From assembly GCA_029204225.1 (NCBI GenBank), contig CM055101.1, positions 40,372,961 through 40,436,960 on the forward strand: 64,000 nucleotides of DNA, in the 5' to 3' direction. Shown here piece after piece: positions 22,654 through 32,974 of the stretch (its first letter is position 1; the number at the start of each line of letters is the position of its first letter). The stretch comes from Diphasiastrum complanatum (lineage: Eukaryota > Streptophyta > Lycopodiopsida > Lycopodiales > Lycopodiaceae). A program made the translations under genes and the position numbers. The notes beneath the pieces were generated by a model. The model worked only from the letters and a program-made list of their open reading frames with translations, had not been told where the DNA came from and searched no databases.

Positions 22654-23700
22654 TTTTGTTAGGATCTAGTGCAGTATGCAAATCACATCACACAATCACC
22701 ATAGCCACTCCTCACAAGATCTCAAAGATGGCACAACAAAAGTTATTAGATTACAAAGAAACACTGTACATATAGAGTATTCACAAACTGCATGAAAAGG
22801 CAGGTGTCCTAAAACTGGCCTACCACCTGTCAAACTAAGGTCGGGCCCAATATGGCCAAATTCGATCGACAAACTTGGGACATGCCCCCAAGTATAGCAA
22901 GTACTGTAAATAACTTTGTAGGCTAATTCTTCCTATGTGTGGCTACCCAGCTAACCCAAGTAGCTGTCTACGGGATCAATGCCCGATCAATATATCCTAA
23001 CGGGTCACGTCCCGATCACAACCATATACAGTAAACCAAATAAACTGTACAATAATTACATCATCACATTTAGAGCTTTCATAAAATGTATATCATATTA
23101 ACTCTGATTTCTAACTGAATCGGGTTGGAAGAATATTCTTGAAATCTAGTAATTTCCTTTGTGAAAAAAATTCAGAATGTTTCTTATATTTCCTAGGTGT
23201 ATGTTGTGCATATACTCCAATATCTTTTAATGATTATGATTTTGAAATCCTGTAAATTATGATTAAATGTTATGATTGAGAAATCATAAATGGATACTTA
23301 GTGGACATTAGAAGATTATATGAGAATATGATGATTCTTAAGATAGTGAGTAATTCTTGATTAATTGGAAAAGTTAAGGATTGAGATGTGTTATTTGAAC
23401 TCTAAATTTCTTTACTTTTGTACTTACTTGAGATTTGTGGATCTCACAGGCATGTTCTTTAAGTAATTTGTTTACTTATAAAAAATTGCTTATTTTAGTG
23501 GATGAAATTCTACTATAGATTGTAGTTAAGAAATGCTTGTGTACTATTTTCAACCTAAATCTCTGGTTAATCAGGAGATGGACAAGTCTACCAAGATTGA
23601 GGTTGTTATTTTCTTGCCTATGTTGCTAGGGATAAGTGCACTTAACTCAAGAGAGTACCTGGAGTACTCAGGACTGAGTTAAAGTCATTTTTATCTTGAT
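22654..23700 (-). repeat. Probable copia 5' LTR, right end not found, and spacer
   Basis: Sequence to the right of the primer-binding site must start with the 5' LTR of the minus-strand element. The left edge TGAAATTTTGTTAGGATC is plausible, but I could not fix the other end. No gene seen. Confidence 0.4.
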
Positions 23701-24090
23701 GGATCTCCTAAGAGATTTTGGTAGGATGAGTTTTGTACCTTAGTTTCTGAAATTTTTTTGAATGTATTTGTACCAAGAAGCATTTATGAAAGGTCTACAA
23801 GTAATTGTGGATAGTCTTGGACTACAATGGTTTGGATCTTTAACTTTTGAACATTGATAACCAATGGATGGTGACATTTCACCCACAGATTCATGTAAAT
23901 TGAGGTTACATGAACCTGATGTTACTAGATTGGAGAGAATCAGGCCCAATTGGAAAATATCTCTCTTAGCAAGGTCAATATTGTACTTCAGTGCAGAGAT
24001 ATATAATTTGAGCATTATTCCATCTCTAAGTACTTATTTGATATTGAAGTCAGGCTAAGGATTGATTTTCAGGGTAAAAGTGAAAGTTAA

Positions 24091-24395
24091 ATGATTAATT
24101 TGTTAGCTTTAGAACTTAATCTTCAGGTTTGGTTGACTGCTCTTCATGTGTATCATGTAAATTTAGTTTATATGATGATGACAATTAGATGTATTGAAGA
24201 TGTTACCCATTTGGAGGACTTATCGCTCAATGTACCTTTGGACCCTGATAGAGTACTCAGAATCAGAGATGAACAATTGAGACATCGTTCTATCTCTGAG
24301 TGCTTGCTTAGGTTGGTTGGTCAAATTGAGGATAATGATTCATGGGAAAGAGTTAAAAAATTGGATCTTCCCTAGTTACTCGTTCTGAGGACAGA
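24091..24395 (+). pseudogene. Gypsy integrase C-terminus, chromodomain-like
   Basis: The plus-strand frame ends VPLDPDRVLRIRDEQLRHRS followed by ISECLLRLVGQIEDNDSWE, resembling the LEPxRVLxxRxxxLRxRxIxExLVKW chromodomain tail of gypsy chromoviruses. The aromatic residue after LVK is lost (RLVG). It is followed directly by a polypurine tract and LTR. Confidence 0.65.
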
Positions 24396-24402
24396 ATTGG
24401 TT

Positions 24403-24416
24403 TAAGGGGGGAAGAA
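24403..24416 (+). other. Gypsy polypurine tract
   Basis: AAGGGGGGAAGAA immediately before the LTR start TGTTACGTCC and just downstream of the chromodomain-like frame. Confidence 0.8.
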
Positions 24417-25340
24417 TGTTACGTCCATGTCCAATATGTGGGATTCGGAATAAGTCCTGACATGGATGGCCGGTCACTCCAGTGTATATGGTTATTAGTT
24501 ATGCCTCGTCATTCTGGGCTTGGCCTGTAAAGATAATTAATAATCATATGAGGGCCCAGACCTATAATTGGACGTAGGAGCACTTGCATGGTTTTTAACT
24601 GCTATAATACAAGAATTGAAGATTAATAGCTTAATATAGGCTGCATGGGGATCCTTTGGAGAATAGGCTCTCTTTGGAGAGAGAATATTTGCCATGGAAA
24701 CTCGCCCATCTCCCTATTGGAATTTCAGATTCTTGAGCCATGTTTCCTCTCCTCTCTTACATTCATTCACCATGGCATGGGGGTGAAGTGGTTAGGGTAT
24801 TGACTAGCCATTTCCAGTTGGTTGAGTGGTTTTGCTCCACAAGTGTCCTTTTGGTTGTTTTGCAATTTCGATCTTCATTAGGTGATCCTTACAATTTTGA
24901 TATGTGAATTTCGCATTGTGGGTGTGTACGCCGATGGTGGCAAGAAATTAGATCCCCCCAAATGCTAGCCAATTGGCCGTTTGGGGTTTGGTGTTTTGGG
25001 CGGATCGAGGGGGGGGGGGGGGCACTTGGGGTGGGTGGAGCACATGTATGCTCATCAATAGTATTTTTTGGGGCAATTTGACAAGTGGGAGGGAACGTGT
25101 TGGGTGGGTGTAGTGTGGATGTTCTTGCCCATGTTTTGAAGGGGTGGTTTGGACATGAAGTAGGTTAGGTGGGTTAACTGGCCGAGGGGGAATGGGTGGG
25201 TGGGTTCTTGCCCTTTCTCTAACCATGCCATTTATATTCTCTCTAAGGTCCTTCCATGTTGTCTTCCCCTATAAATCATCACACTTTCCTCATATTAAAA
25301 TCTCGTATTCACTCCTTGTGAGACATTGAGATAGGTATTT
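24417..25340 (+). repeat. Gypsy 3' LTR (end approximate)
   Basis: Starts TGTTACGTCC after the polypurine tract. A TATA-like CCCTATAAATC lies at about 25270, so the LTR probably extends past it. The right end is obscured by the (CT)n/(C)n run at 25357. There is a G12 run near 25010. Confidence 0.6.
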
Positions 25341-25352
25341 TTTAAAACTTGT

Positions 25353-25356
<4 letters not shown>

Positions 25357-25419
<63 letters not shown>

Positions 25420-25432
25420 CCCCCCCCCCCCC
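25357..25432. repeat. (CT)n followed by C16
   Basis: About 60 bp of CT repeat running into 16 consecutive C, a pure pyrimidine strand of 76 bp. Confidence 0.95.
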
Positions 25433-25555
25433 ACCCACCTATTTCACACAACATGGCAGAAGGGGGTTACGTTTTGGGCAGGGCCCATAAGTAGTCCCTC
25501 CCTCAACTTTCATTTTTTTAGTGGAAGGGCATATTTTGAAGGCCTTGTGTGTTTG

Positions 25556-25625
25556 CATGTGTGTGTGTGTGTGTGTGTGTGCGTGCGTGCGCGCGCGCGC
25601 GCGCGTGTGTGTGCGTGTGTGTGTT
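25556..25625. repeat. (GT)n(GC)n(GT)n compound microsatellite
   Basis: Alternating purine-pyrimidine run of about 68 bp, a Z-DNA-prone pattern, followed by a G9 run. Confidence 0.95.
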
Positions 25626-28090
25626 GGGGGGGGGTTTGGGAGAATAAAGACATGTCCTTTTTCAAGGACTTTTTTTGTTGACAGAGGAAGGGGGGCACCC
25701 CCTTAATCCTCTCAGGCCCCACATCAAAAAATGAACCTATTATTCCCGTATTTTAATAATTAAGGAGGCAAGATGGTAGGGGCCCCTCAACTCATGTGTG
25801 ATCATTCATTTTTTAGCCCATACATTAAAATTTTGGGCACCATCATGTTGTCCTTGATGGCCAACTTGACATTGGTTGTTCATAAAAATTTTAAAGTTGG
25901 AGTAACACCATTTTGCCTAAGCATAACGTGCATTGTGACACTAAGCGTCCTCAAAATTATAAAAATTGTTTTGACCTATTTAATGTTTATTAAAAAGGGG
26001 AGGGACCTCGAAGGAGGAGTTAAAAGTTTCTCTTTTCGACTGACTGGGGGTGAGTGATTTGTGGGAAAGGTGGGTAAAAAGAAACTCTTTCAACCCTTCT
26101 CTTGTTATTTGGAGAGACGAGCTTAAGATGATGTGCTTTTTTATTGTTGGGGCTCCATTTTCAACCACCATAGACACAAAAAAAAATGTGCTCAACAAAT
26201 TGCATGGAGGCAAGGGGGGGGGGGGAAAGCTTTCTTTTTTCATTTAAACACAGACCTTGTGCTGATTTTTGGGCGGAGGGTAGGCAGAAGTGGAACTGTA
26301 CCCAGTTCACCAGATTATTTGCAAATATCATGGCCTGCAAGGGAACAATCTGCCCAAACTGGACAGGTCTTGCCACAATAGGTCGTGCAACTGCTCAGTA
26401 CACTGCCTATGCTACTGAAAACCATATCAAATGTCTATTGCAACGGCCCGTGTTGCTGCAAGCTACATAAATGTCTGCTTATTACTTTTTTTTTCACATT
26501 AAAAAAAAATAGCAAGGGCAGTTTGTGCCACAAATTACAATAGGCAATGGTCGTTGTGCTATTTATGCACACAAGAGGAACTACCTACGTGCGTAGTTTT
26601 GAACTTTCCAATTTACAAACGAAAGCCCAACAGGCGGTCATGCAGACGTGACAGCTACACACAAGATAATTTTAAAGCAACGAAAGAGTTTTATATTACA
26701 TAGATAGAGTTGCCAAAGGAAGCGCAAGAACTTTCTCTCGATTCAAGCTTTCTCAAGAAGTTCCCAAAAGGGAAAAAAGTGCACTAAAGCCTCAAGCTTT
26801 TCGATGTACCAGAAATTACATCTAAAAAGATGTACAACAAAGATATTTAAGGCTTGTATAGGATAAACCGTAATGTGTAGAGAAACAACTATTATCTGAC
26901 TTTCAGAGAAAACAATTCACAACTGTAATAGATTAATGTTTTTTGATTATTTAGCAGATCCCCCTCCTATTGCGATCCCGGTTAATATCCACCAAATATG
27001 CTGAAATAGCAAAGTTCAAATAAGAAGAGGTAGGAAAAAGCAAGATTCTCAAAATCTGCCTCAAATATGAAAAGTTGTCCAAAGAGGCAAATCTTAGTGA
27101 AATTTATTCGTGTTCCACTCCTCTGCAACGACACATTGAACATAGTCAGCCTTGCCAATGAGGCGAACATGTCCCGTCCAGATTTTGCTGACTCCATCGT
27201 CTTCCTTTTCCCCTAAGAAAGGAGAATATGGTCGATATTAGCATTGCATTGTCTAGAGCGAGAGAATATGCGCGAGTCACGTAAACATATATGTGCAATG
27301 TTGATGATGATCAAGGATGGTGGAGAAAAATGACGACCAAAATTCCCTAGATCCTCTTAGCGCAGGCCTTGGATCACTATGTTACAGTGCATGGAGGCAA
27401 ACATCTAGCTAAATTTGCTTGCGATCTTGTTGGAAGCTCAAAGGCCTAGCAAACCTGCTTGCGATCCAACCCTTCATGGCCTTTAACCTCTGTATTTCTT
27501 TGCACAATACTCTTCTGATATTTGGGTCTGGTCTGTGAGAAATTGTACCTATACTGTGGGGTCTTTTGTTAAGAGCAGAATGGCTTCCAGTGCAAATGGT
27601 GACAACTTCACTTTCTCCCTTCTGTTGCATCATTGCTATAGAGATTGTTTTGGACCCAGCTGCATGCTGCTGATGGGCTGATCAGACACATCTCTCAGAG
27701 TCTGGGGGTTTCTATGATAGGGAAAGGGTTTTAGTTGATGTGGGTCTCGTTTGTGCCTGGGTGAAAGATGGAAGAGGTGCTCTTGCTAGAAGCCCTCGAT
27801 TTAATATCAGTTTTCTCAGCATCTGGTAGAACATCCCTAAAAAAGTCCAAACCAATATCCTTTGCATTCAACAAATCCTACCAAATCGAAAAATCAGACC
27901 AAAGCTCTGAAATGCAAAAGCGTAATCAAATCAAATGAAAAATAAAAATCAATGTAAACAAGCATAGATTGTATGTTCCAGGACATGAAATCGAGTAAGA
28001 TAAATCAAGCGGCGTAAACTGGCTGATCCAAATGGCTTCACGTCGACAGAACTGGACCTTACCATCGTGTCTTCAAATTGGTGAAACAAA
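25626..28090. other. No confident gene; minor open stretches
   Basis: The minus strand near 27233-27110 has a possible exon: acceptor CTTTCTTAG then a frame reading GVSKIWTGHVRLIGKADYVQ and VVAEEWNTNKFH before a stop. I could not attach it to other exons. The rest is spacer with G- and A-runs. Confidence 0.35.

Positions 28091-28117
<27 letters not shown>
28091..28117 (+). repeat. (GA)n microsatellite, short
   Basis: About 27 bp of AG repeat followed by GATAGA units. Confidence 0.95.
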
Positions 28118-28133
<16 letters not shown>

Positions 28134-28270
28134 GATGGATCTTGGAAGGAGGATCGTGAGAGAGGAGAGGGAGAGGGGGAGGATAGGTAGGTTTGAATTA
28201 GGACATGGGGAGAGGATGTATGCATCGTGCATGCATATGAAAATTTTAGTTTTTTTCTTTTGAAAAAGTA

Positions 28271-28324
28271 CATGGGGTAGGAGGATGCACCCATGCAACC
28301 ATGGGTGCATCATCCTACCCCATG
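28271..28324. repeat. 25-bp inverted repeat, 4-bp loop, one mismatch
   Basis: Arms 28271-28295 (CATGGGGTAGGAGGATGCAC then CCATG) and 28300-28324 pair over 24 of 25 positions around CAAC. It touches the left end of a LINE fragment. The smaller palindrome at 45362-45389 uses a similar ATGGGGTG/CACCCCAT core. Confidence 0.9.
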
Positions 28325-28808
28325 CATAGGCACAAATGTGGCACGCAAAGGGGAGAGGAGGCAGCCCTGCCGAATTCCACATGTAGGGAAGAAGGGGGCG
28401 GAGAGACAATTGTTAAAAAGGATAGTAAAAGAATAAGAAGAGTATAGGCATGCACAAACTTGGAGAAAGAAGTGGGAAGAACATAGCATGACAACATAGA
28501 GAAAGATGCAAGGCCATGGCCTTGGCCAAGAGCTTGTAGGAGGTATTGAGCATGGTGAGGGGGCGAAAATAAAAAAGGGCAAGGGGAAGATATTTTTTAG
28601 GAATAAGTTTGATCAAGACTTCAAAGACCTCTTGCAACAAAGAAGCAATGGAAAAAGCTTGGAGGGCTAGATGGAGAAGAGAAGGGCCCAGTTGCGACCA
28701 GAGTTTGATGAAAAACTCGAGGATCACTCCATCAGGGCCAGGAGTTTTGCCAAGGGGAAGGGAGAGGAGAGCAGCATGCAATTCTTGAAGAGTTCTAGAA
28801 GGGCGCAT
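28310..28808 (-). pseudogene. Non-LTR (LINE, L1-like) reverse transcriptase fragment
   Basis: The minus strand reads LQELHAALLSLPLGKTPGPD (the K-x-PGPDG RT motif), FEVLIKLIPKK, then FRPLTMLNTSYKLLAKAMAL matching the RPISLxNxxYKIxAKxLAxRL block, and after a frame change GIRQGCLLSPL (the GVRQGCPLSP motif). The sequence between those motifs is mostly deleted and the catalytic xADD is absent. LINEs copy themselves by target-primed reverse transcription. This is a dead 0.5-kb piece. Confidence 0.88.
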
Positions 28809-29185
28809 CTAGCATAGCAAAAGTGCGAGTAGAGACAAGAACGAACCGAACTATCTATTTTTATTAGACATATTACATCTAGATATCATGGGGTAAGAGG
28901 ATTAAGAAAGGACAACGTGGCAATCTGCGAGTCTTCGAGAGATCTAGTGATACTCTCATCTCGATCTATCCTTGGAATCTGTTGAGTCAACCACTCACGT
29001 ATAATTCATACATCTATTAGGAGATGACAATGGTGCATTGCTTAAGACATCACATATGTGTGTATTGGATTAGAGATTGTATCCAAGTGGCTCTCTGTTG
29101 GTGGGTGGCTAAAAAATGGCTTGGAGGTGACCTTGACCTTCCATAGGTAACGTTAGATTAAAAAAAAGGAAGAGAGAATAAAGAT

Positions 29186-29187
<2 letters not shown>

Positions 29188-29245
<58 letters not shown>
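29188..29245 (+). repeat. (GA)29 microsatellite
   Basis: About 58 bp of uninterrupted GA repeat in a purine-rich flank. Confidence 0.97.
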
Positions 29246-29250
<5 letters not shown>

Positions 29251-29568
29251 AGAGAATGTAGAATGTAGGCTATGATGGTTAAAACACGATGCTTGTGTTT
29301 TGATTCGTCCGTCCAAAATTAGGTTTTTAACTTATCTTGACCATTGACTTACTTGACCATCAGTTTTGCTGCTTGTAATGTACTAAATGGAATTTGGGCA
29401 AGCCCGGGAGGGTGAGCCTCAATTTCATTTAGGGCCGCCTAGGGCCCTAAATGTGGCGTTATTAGCCACTTCGTCCCTTCATTGCCCTTCATGTTCTTCA
29501 ATGTAGAAGAGGAAGCCCGGAAAATTTCTCTGGAGTGTGAAGATTGAAGATGATCTGGATTCACAATT

Positions 29569-29904
29569 TCACATTATGTAGCAAGCTTTCAAAGGCTTAC
29601 GCTTCCTCTGAGATGCTTCAGGAAGACGGTCTGATACTACCTGATCGTGCACTATAGTTACGGAGGATTGCCTTTTGGACCTTTTTCTGGCAGCTAGCTC
29701 AGTGTCAAAATGAATGGTATGGGCATCTTGGTTGCTTTCCTGCGATTGTGATTTGCACGAAATCATATAAGATGATACTCGCATAAGGAAAGTCCAGCCT
29801 CGACTATTCCTTATCATACATGCACTTGCAACGATTACCTGTATCAGGTACACCAGATGGTTGCTGGTCGGTAGTAAGTTATCATTAGCCTCACTATCAG
29901 ACCG
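29569..29904 (-). CDS. Possible small gene, last two exons, unknown product (partial)
   Basis: On the minus strand two blocks splice in frame. Exon 29904-29839 (22 codons, RSDSEANDNLLPTSNHLVYL then IQ) is bounded by CTTCCTTAG and donor GTAATC. Exon 29739-29569 (56 codons and a TGA stop) follows CAATCGCAG and contains TELAARKRSKRQSSVTIV, DRLPEASQRKRKPLKA and the end CYIM. The protein is hydrophilic with two basic clusters that could act as nuclear localisation signals. No upstream exon or start is clear. If transcribed, its promoter would lie near 30.1 kb, divergent from NUP43. I do not recognise the family, and it could be chance. Confidence 0.35.
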   Translation of the reverse strand, partial: RSDSEANDNLLPTSNHLVYLIQVIVASACMIRNSRGWTFLMRVSSYMISCKSQSQESNQDAHTIHFDTELAARKRSKRQSSVTIVHDQVVSDRLPEASQRKRKPLKACYIM

Positions 29905-30213
29905 CTAAGGAAGACAAAATGAGAGTAAGGATCTAGCGCAGATTCCTGAATTCTCTGAAGTGTAAGGCTCTCAATCCGCATGATCATCTGTATGCTACTG
30001 CATTCAAGCATATCGTAATGGCAGAGATCGATCGATTCCAAAAAACAAACTCTACGAAGAGCCAGAGAAAAACAGAGCCAGAAAAAAAAGAATGGGAGGA
30101 GTCTTGAAGAAGGATCAGTCACGAAAGGCGCCCTTCAGCCTCACTACTAAGCATGAAGGGAAGCGCATAATGGCATATTAAGCGTCCTCTTTTTATGAAG
30201 GAAAATCACTAAT

Positions 30214-30250
30214 GGCTAATAAAGTGAGTTGAGAGAGGCTAATAACGTGA

Positions 30251-30296
<46 letters not shown>

Positions 30297-30330
30297 ACAC
30301 ACACACACACACACACTCAGACACACACAG
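30214..30330 (+). promoter_or_regulatory. NUP43 leader region: 23-bp duplication, (GA)n and (CA)n
   Basis: A 23-bp unit (GGCTAATAAAGTGAGTTGAG then AGA) occurs twice in tandem (30214-30236 and 30237-30259), then GA repeat to 30292 and CA repeat to about 30316, ending 12 bp before the start codon region. (GA)n/(CT)n runs are common in plant core promoters and leaders, where BBR/BPC proteins can bind GAGA. A role here is inference. No clear TATA box was identified. Confidence 0.5.
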
Positions 30331-30342
30331 GCGCTTTTGGCG

Positions 30343-30983
30343 ATGGCGATGGCGATGGAGGAATGGAGGTTTCCCCAGGGGCGAGCAGTGGATGCAGTGC
30401 GATGGTTGCCACATGCCACAGCCGCTATGGACAGGCTTCTGGTTCTCGCTCTATGGGATGCCACCCCGTGTCGCCCCTCCATCGATCTCACCTCCCTCTG
30501 CCACCAAGAGCAGGCGGAGGCAGGACAGAGCACCCCCTGGTTGCAGCTTCAGGTCTCATGGCCGCAGCCCGCCCGCGCATCTGCCCTCAGAGTCCTTGCT
30601 CTATCGCACGAGCGTGTCCTTGTGGCAGCTGCATCGGTCGTCGGCTCGCTGTCACTGGTTGCCATCGACTCGCTGCATCCCTCGCGGCCTTCTGCTCCAC
30701 TGATCTGCCCCTCGCTGCACCGTGGCTCGATGTGCGGCTTGGATCTGCAATCAAGCTCCCAGAGCTGTGTTTCTGTCGGTGAGGATGGAAAGATCAACAT
30801 TATCAGTTTCGGTGAGTCAGGACTGCAGCCCATGTGTTTCTATGACAATCGTGGCCTTTTGTCGTTTTCCGCCGTTCGATGGGCATCACCTGTGGAGTTT
30901 GTGACCGGAGGAATAGGCTATTCACTGCAGTGGTGGGACACCAGACGACCTGGCGGTGCTGTTTCAAAAGCTCTCACAAAATG
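30343..30983 (+). CDS. NUP43: NUP43 exon 1
   Basis: Encodes about the first 213 residues and two bases of a Trp codon. The donor is TG|GTGCGC; the Trp codon is completed by the first base of exon 2. The open frame continues to 31023, but sequence after 30983 is not WD40-like. Confidence 0.9.
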
Positions 30984-32586
30984 GTGCGCTCACTATCATT
31001 CCTCTCTTCATCAATTTGAGTAGGTTTAGGTTAAAAATTGCAGCATCATATCATATTTGCCAATCGATTTACGAGTCTTCTGTGAAATCTATCCAATTGC
31101 CGGACAACTTGGATGCTCATAATAGGGTCAGGGTTTTAAGTTATAAGTTCCGCAGTTACATCAGATTTAGCAATGGATTTACAAGTCTTTTGTAAAATCT
31201 ATCCAATTGTTGCCGAACAAGCTGGATCCAGATTTGACAATTGATTTACAAGCCTTTTGTAAAATTTGTCTATTTGTGCATCTACCTTAGGGTTAGGGTT
31301 AGGTTGGTTGCTTATTGATTAAGCTAGAACTTTTTTTCTTTAAAAAAAATGCATGACACAACTTTCAATCTAGGAAATGAATATTGATTGTCTACCTTCC
31401 TTGATGTAGGGATCATAATGTATCGTAAAACTTGTATAAATTAGTTGAAAATGGATATCTTTTGGTATTACACTGTGTATTCCATTATTGAAAGGAGAGC
31501 ATTATAAAGAAGGGCTAAAATCGAGTGAACTTATGACCAAGATTTCCAACCAAGTTGTAGCTTAGAGATCTAGTGAATTTTGCTTACGATATACGTGGTA
31601 TTCAATTGACTTGGTGCTCTATTTTACGCGTAAGAAAGCTTTTTGTTTACGTTGGAATTTTTTAGCTCGGTATGATACTTTGTAGTGTAGTGGGGATCAG
31701 TCCAGTTTAGGTGCATTAACTCCTTGGTTTACGCCTTAGTTCCTTTTAATATAAAAAATAAATAAAAAAAGATAAAAATTCAAAACTAAATCCTAGTTTG
31801 TTTGTTACGATCACAAATGGTTCCAGTGGGATAGAGATAGAGAATTGTAGAGCAATTGTACCTCGCTTTTCGCTCCGGGGGGCACTGGCCCCCTGCCCCC
31901 CTGGACCCCCCCCCGACGAAAGTAGCAGGGGGGGCGCTGCCCCCAAATCGATTTGAATGGCAATCGTGATTCAATCTTGAGAGTTTGTACATACCTACCA
32001 TTGGTTAGAGTTTGCACTCTACAAGGGCTTGAAACGGTTTTTCTGATTCAAGATCAAGGGCCTCCTTTTTACTTTCTATAATCCTTGTAGATTCTAATAT
32101 GTTACTAATAATAAGTCTCAAGTATACGATCGACATCTTTGATACAATGATTATGTACCACTTGTGTACAAAATACCACTAGTAGTCTAATGATTGATTA
32201 ATGACCATTTAGATCTTATTGTGAAATTCAAAACCATTGGAGATGTCATTTTTTTCCTCTAAACTATAAATAGTAAATTACAAATTTTTTGGAACCTTGG
32301 AATTGATTTTCCTATTCATAGATATCAACAAACGTGGTTGCGTTGGATTGCAGATTTGTTTGCAAACTTATTACGAACTTCATGTGCATGGTGGGCAATT
32401 ATGTAAGAATGATCTTCACAATTACATATCTATGGAAACTAGGACATTTTGCATGTGTACACTATGATGTTTAAGGTAGATTTTGAAGCTATTAGTCCCT
32501 AAAACCACCCAAAAAACAGTATGGTACATTATGGTTTCAGCCATGATTTACTATGGTTCTTTGTGATTTCAGTTCGGTTTCTTGTG

Positions 32587-32642
<56 letters not shown>

Positions 32643-32916
32643 TATTAACGTCTTTTAATGCCACAAGGCATATAAGGCCAAATAAATATATCCCAAGTGT
32701 GATAGATACTGAAAAGGAGCATATAAATGTCTTCATAAACAAACGACAATTACTAGCTAAAATGATTGGTCTATCAAGACCAGACAAAATCTCTAAATTG
32801 CTCTTTGACATGGAAGTCTGAAACATAGAACATTATGTAGAGAGCTATTTCTGCTTCTATTTAATTCTCTTGAGAGTCTACACGCATGCCAAAAATTGAG
32901 AGAAGATGACTCCCTC

Positions 32917-32974
<58 letters not shown>

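Noticed and set aside
27110-27233. Possible minus-strand exon (KIWTGHVRLIGKADYVQ region)
   Set aside because: Looks protein-like and has an acceptor, but no joining exons were found; noted under the spacer entry and not called as a gene.
31286-31307. TTAGGGTTAGGGTTAGG-like sequence
   Set aside because: Only about two and a half units, not the plant TTTAGGG type; too short to be interstitial telomere sequence.
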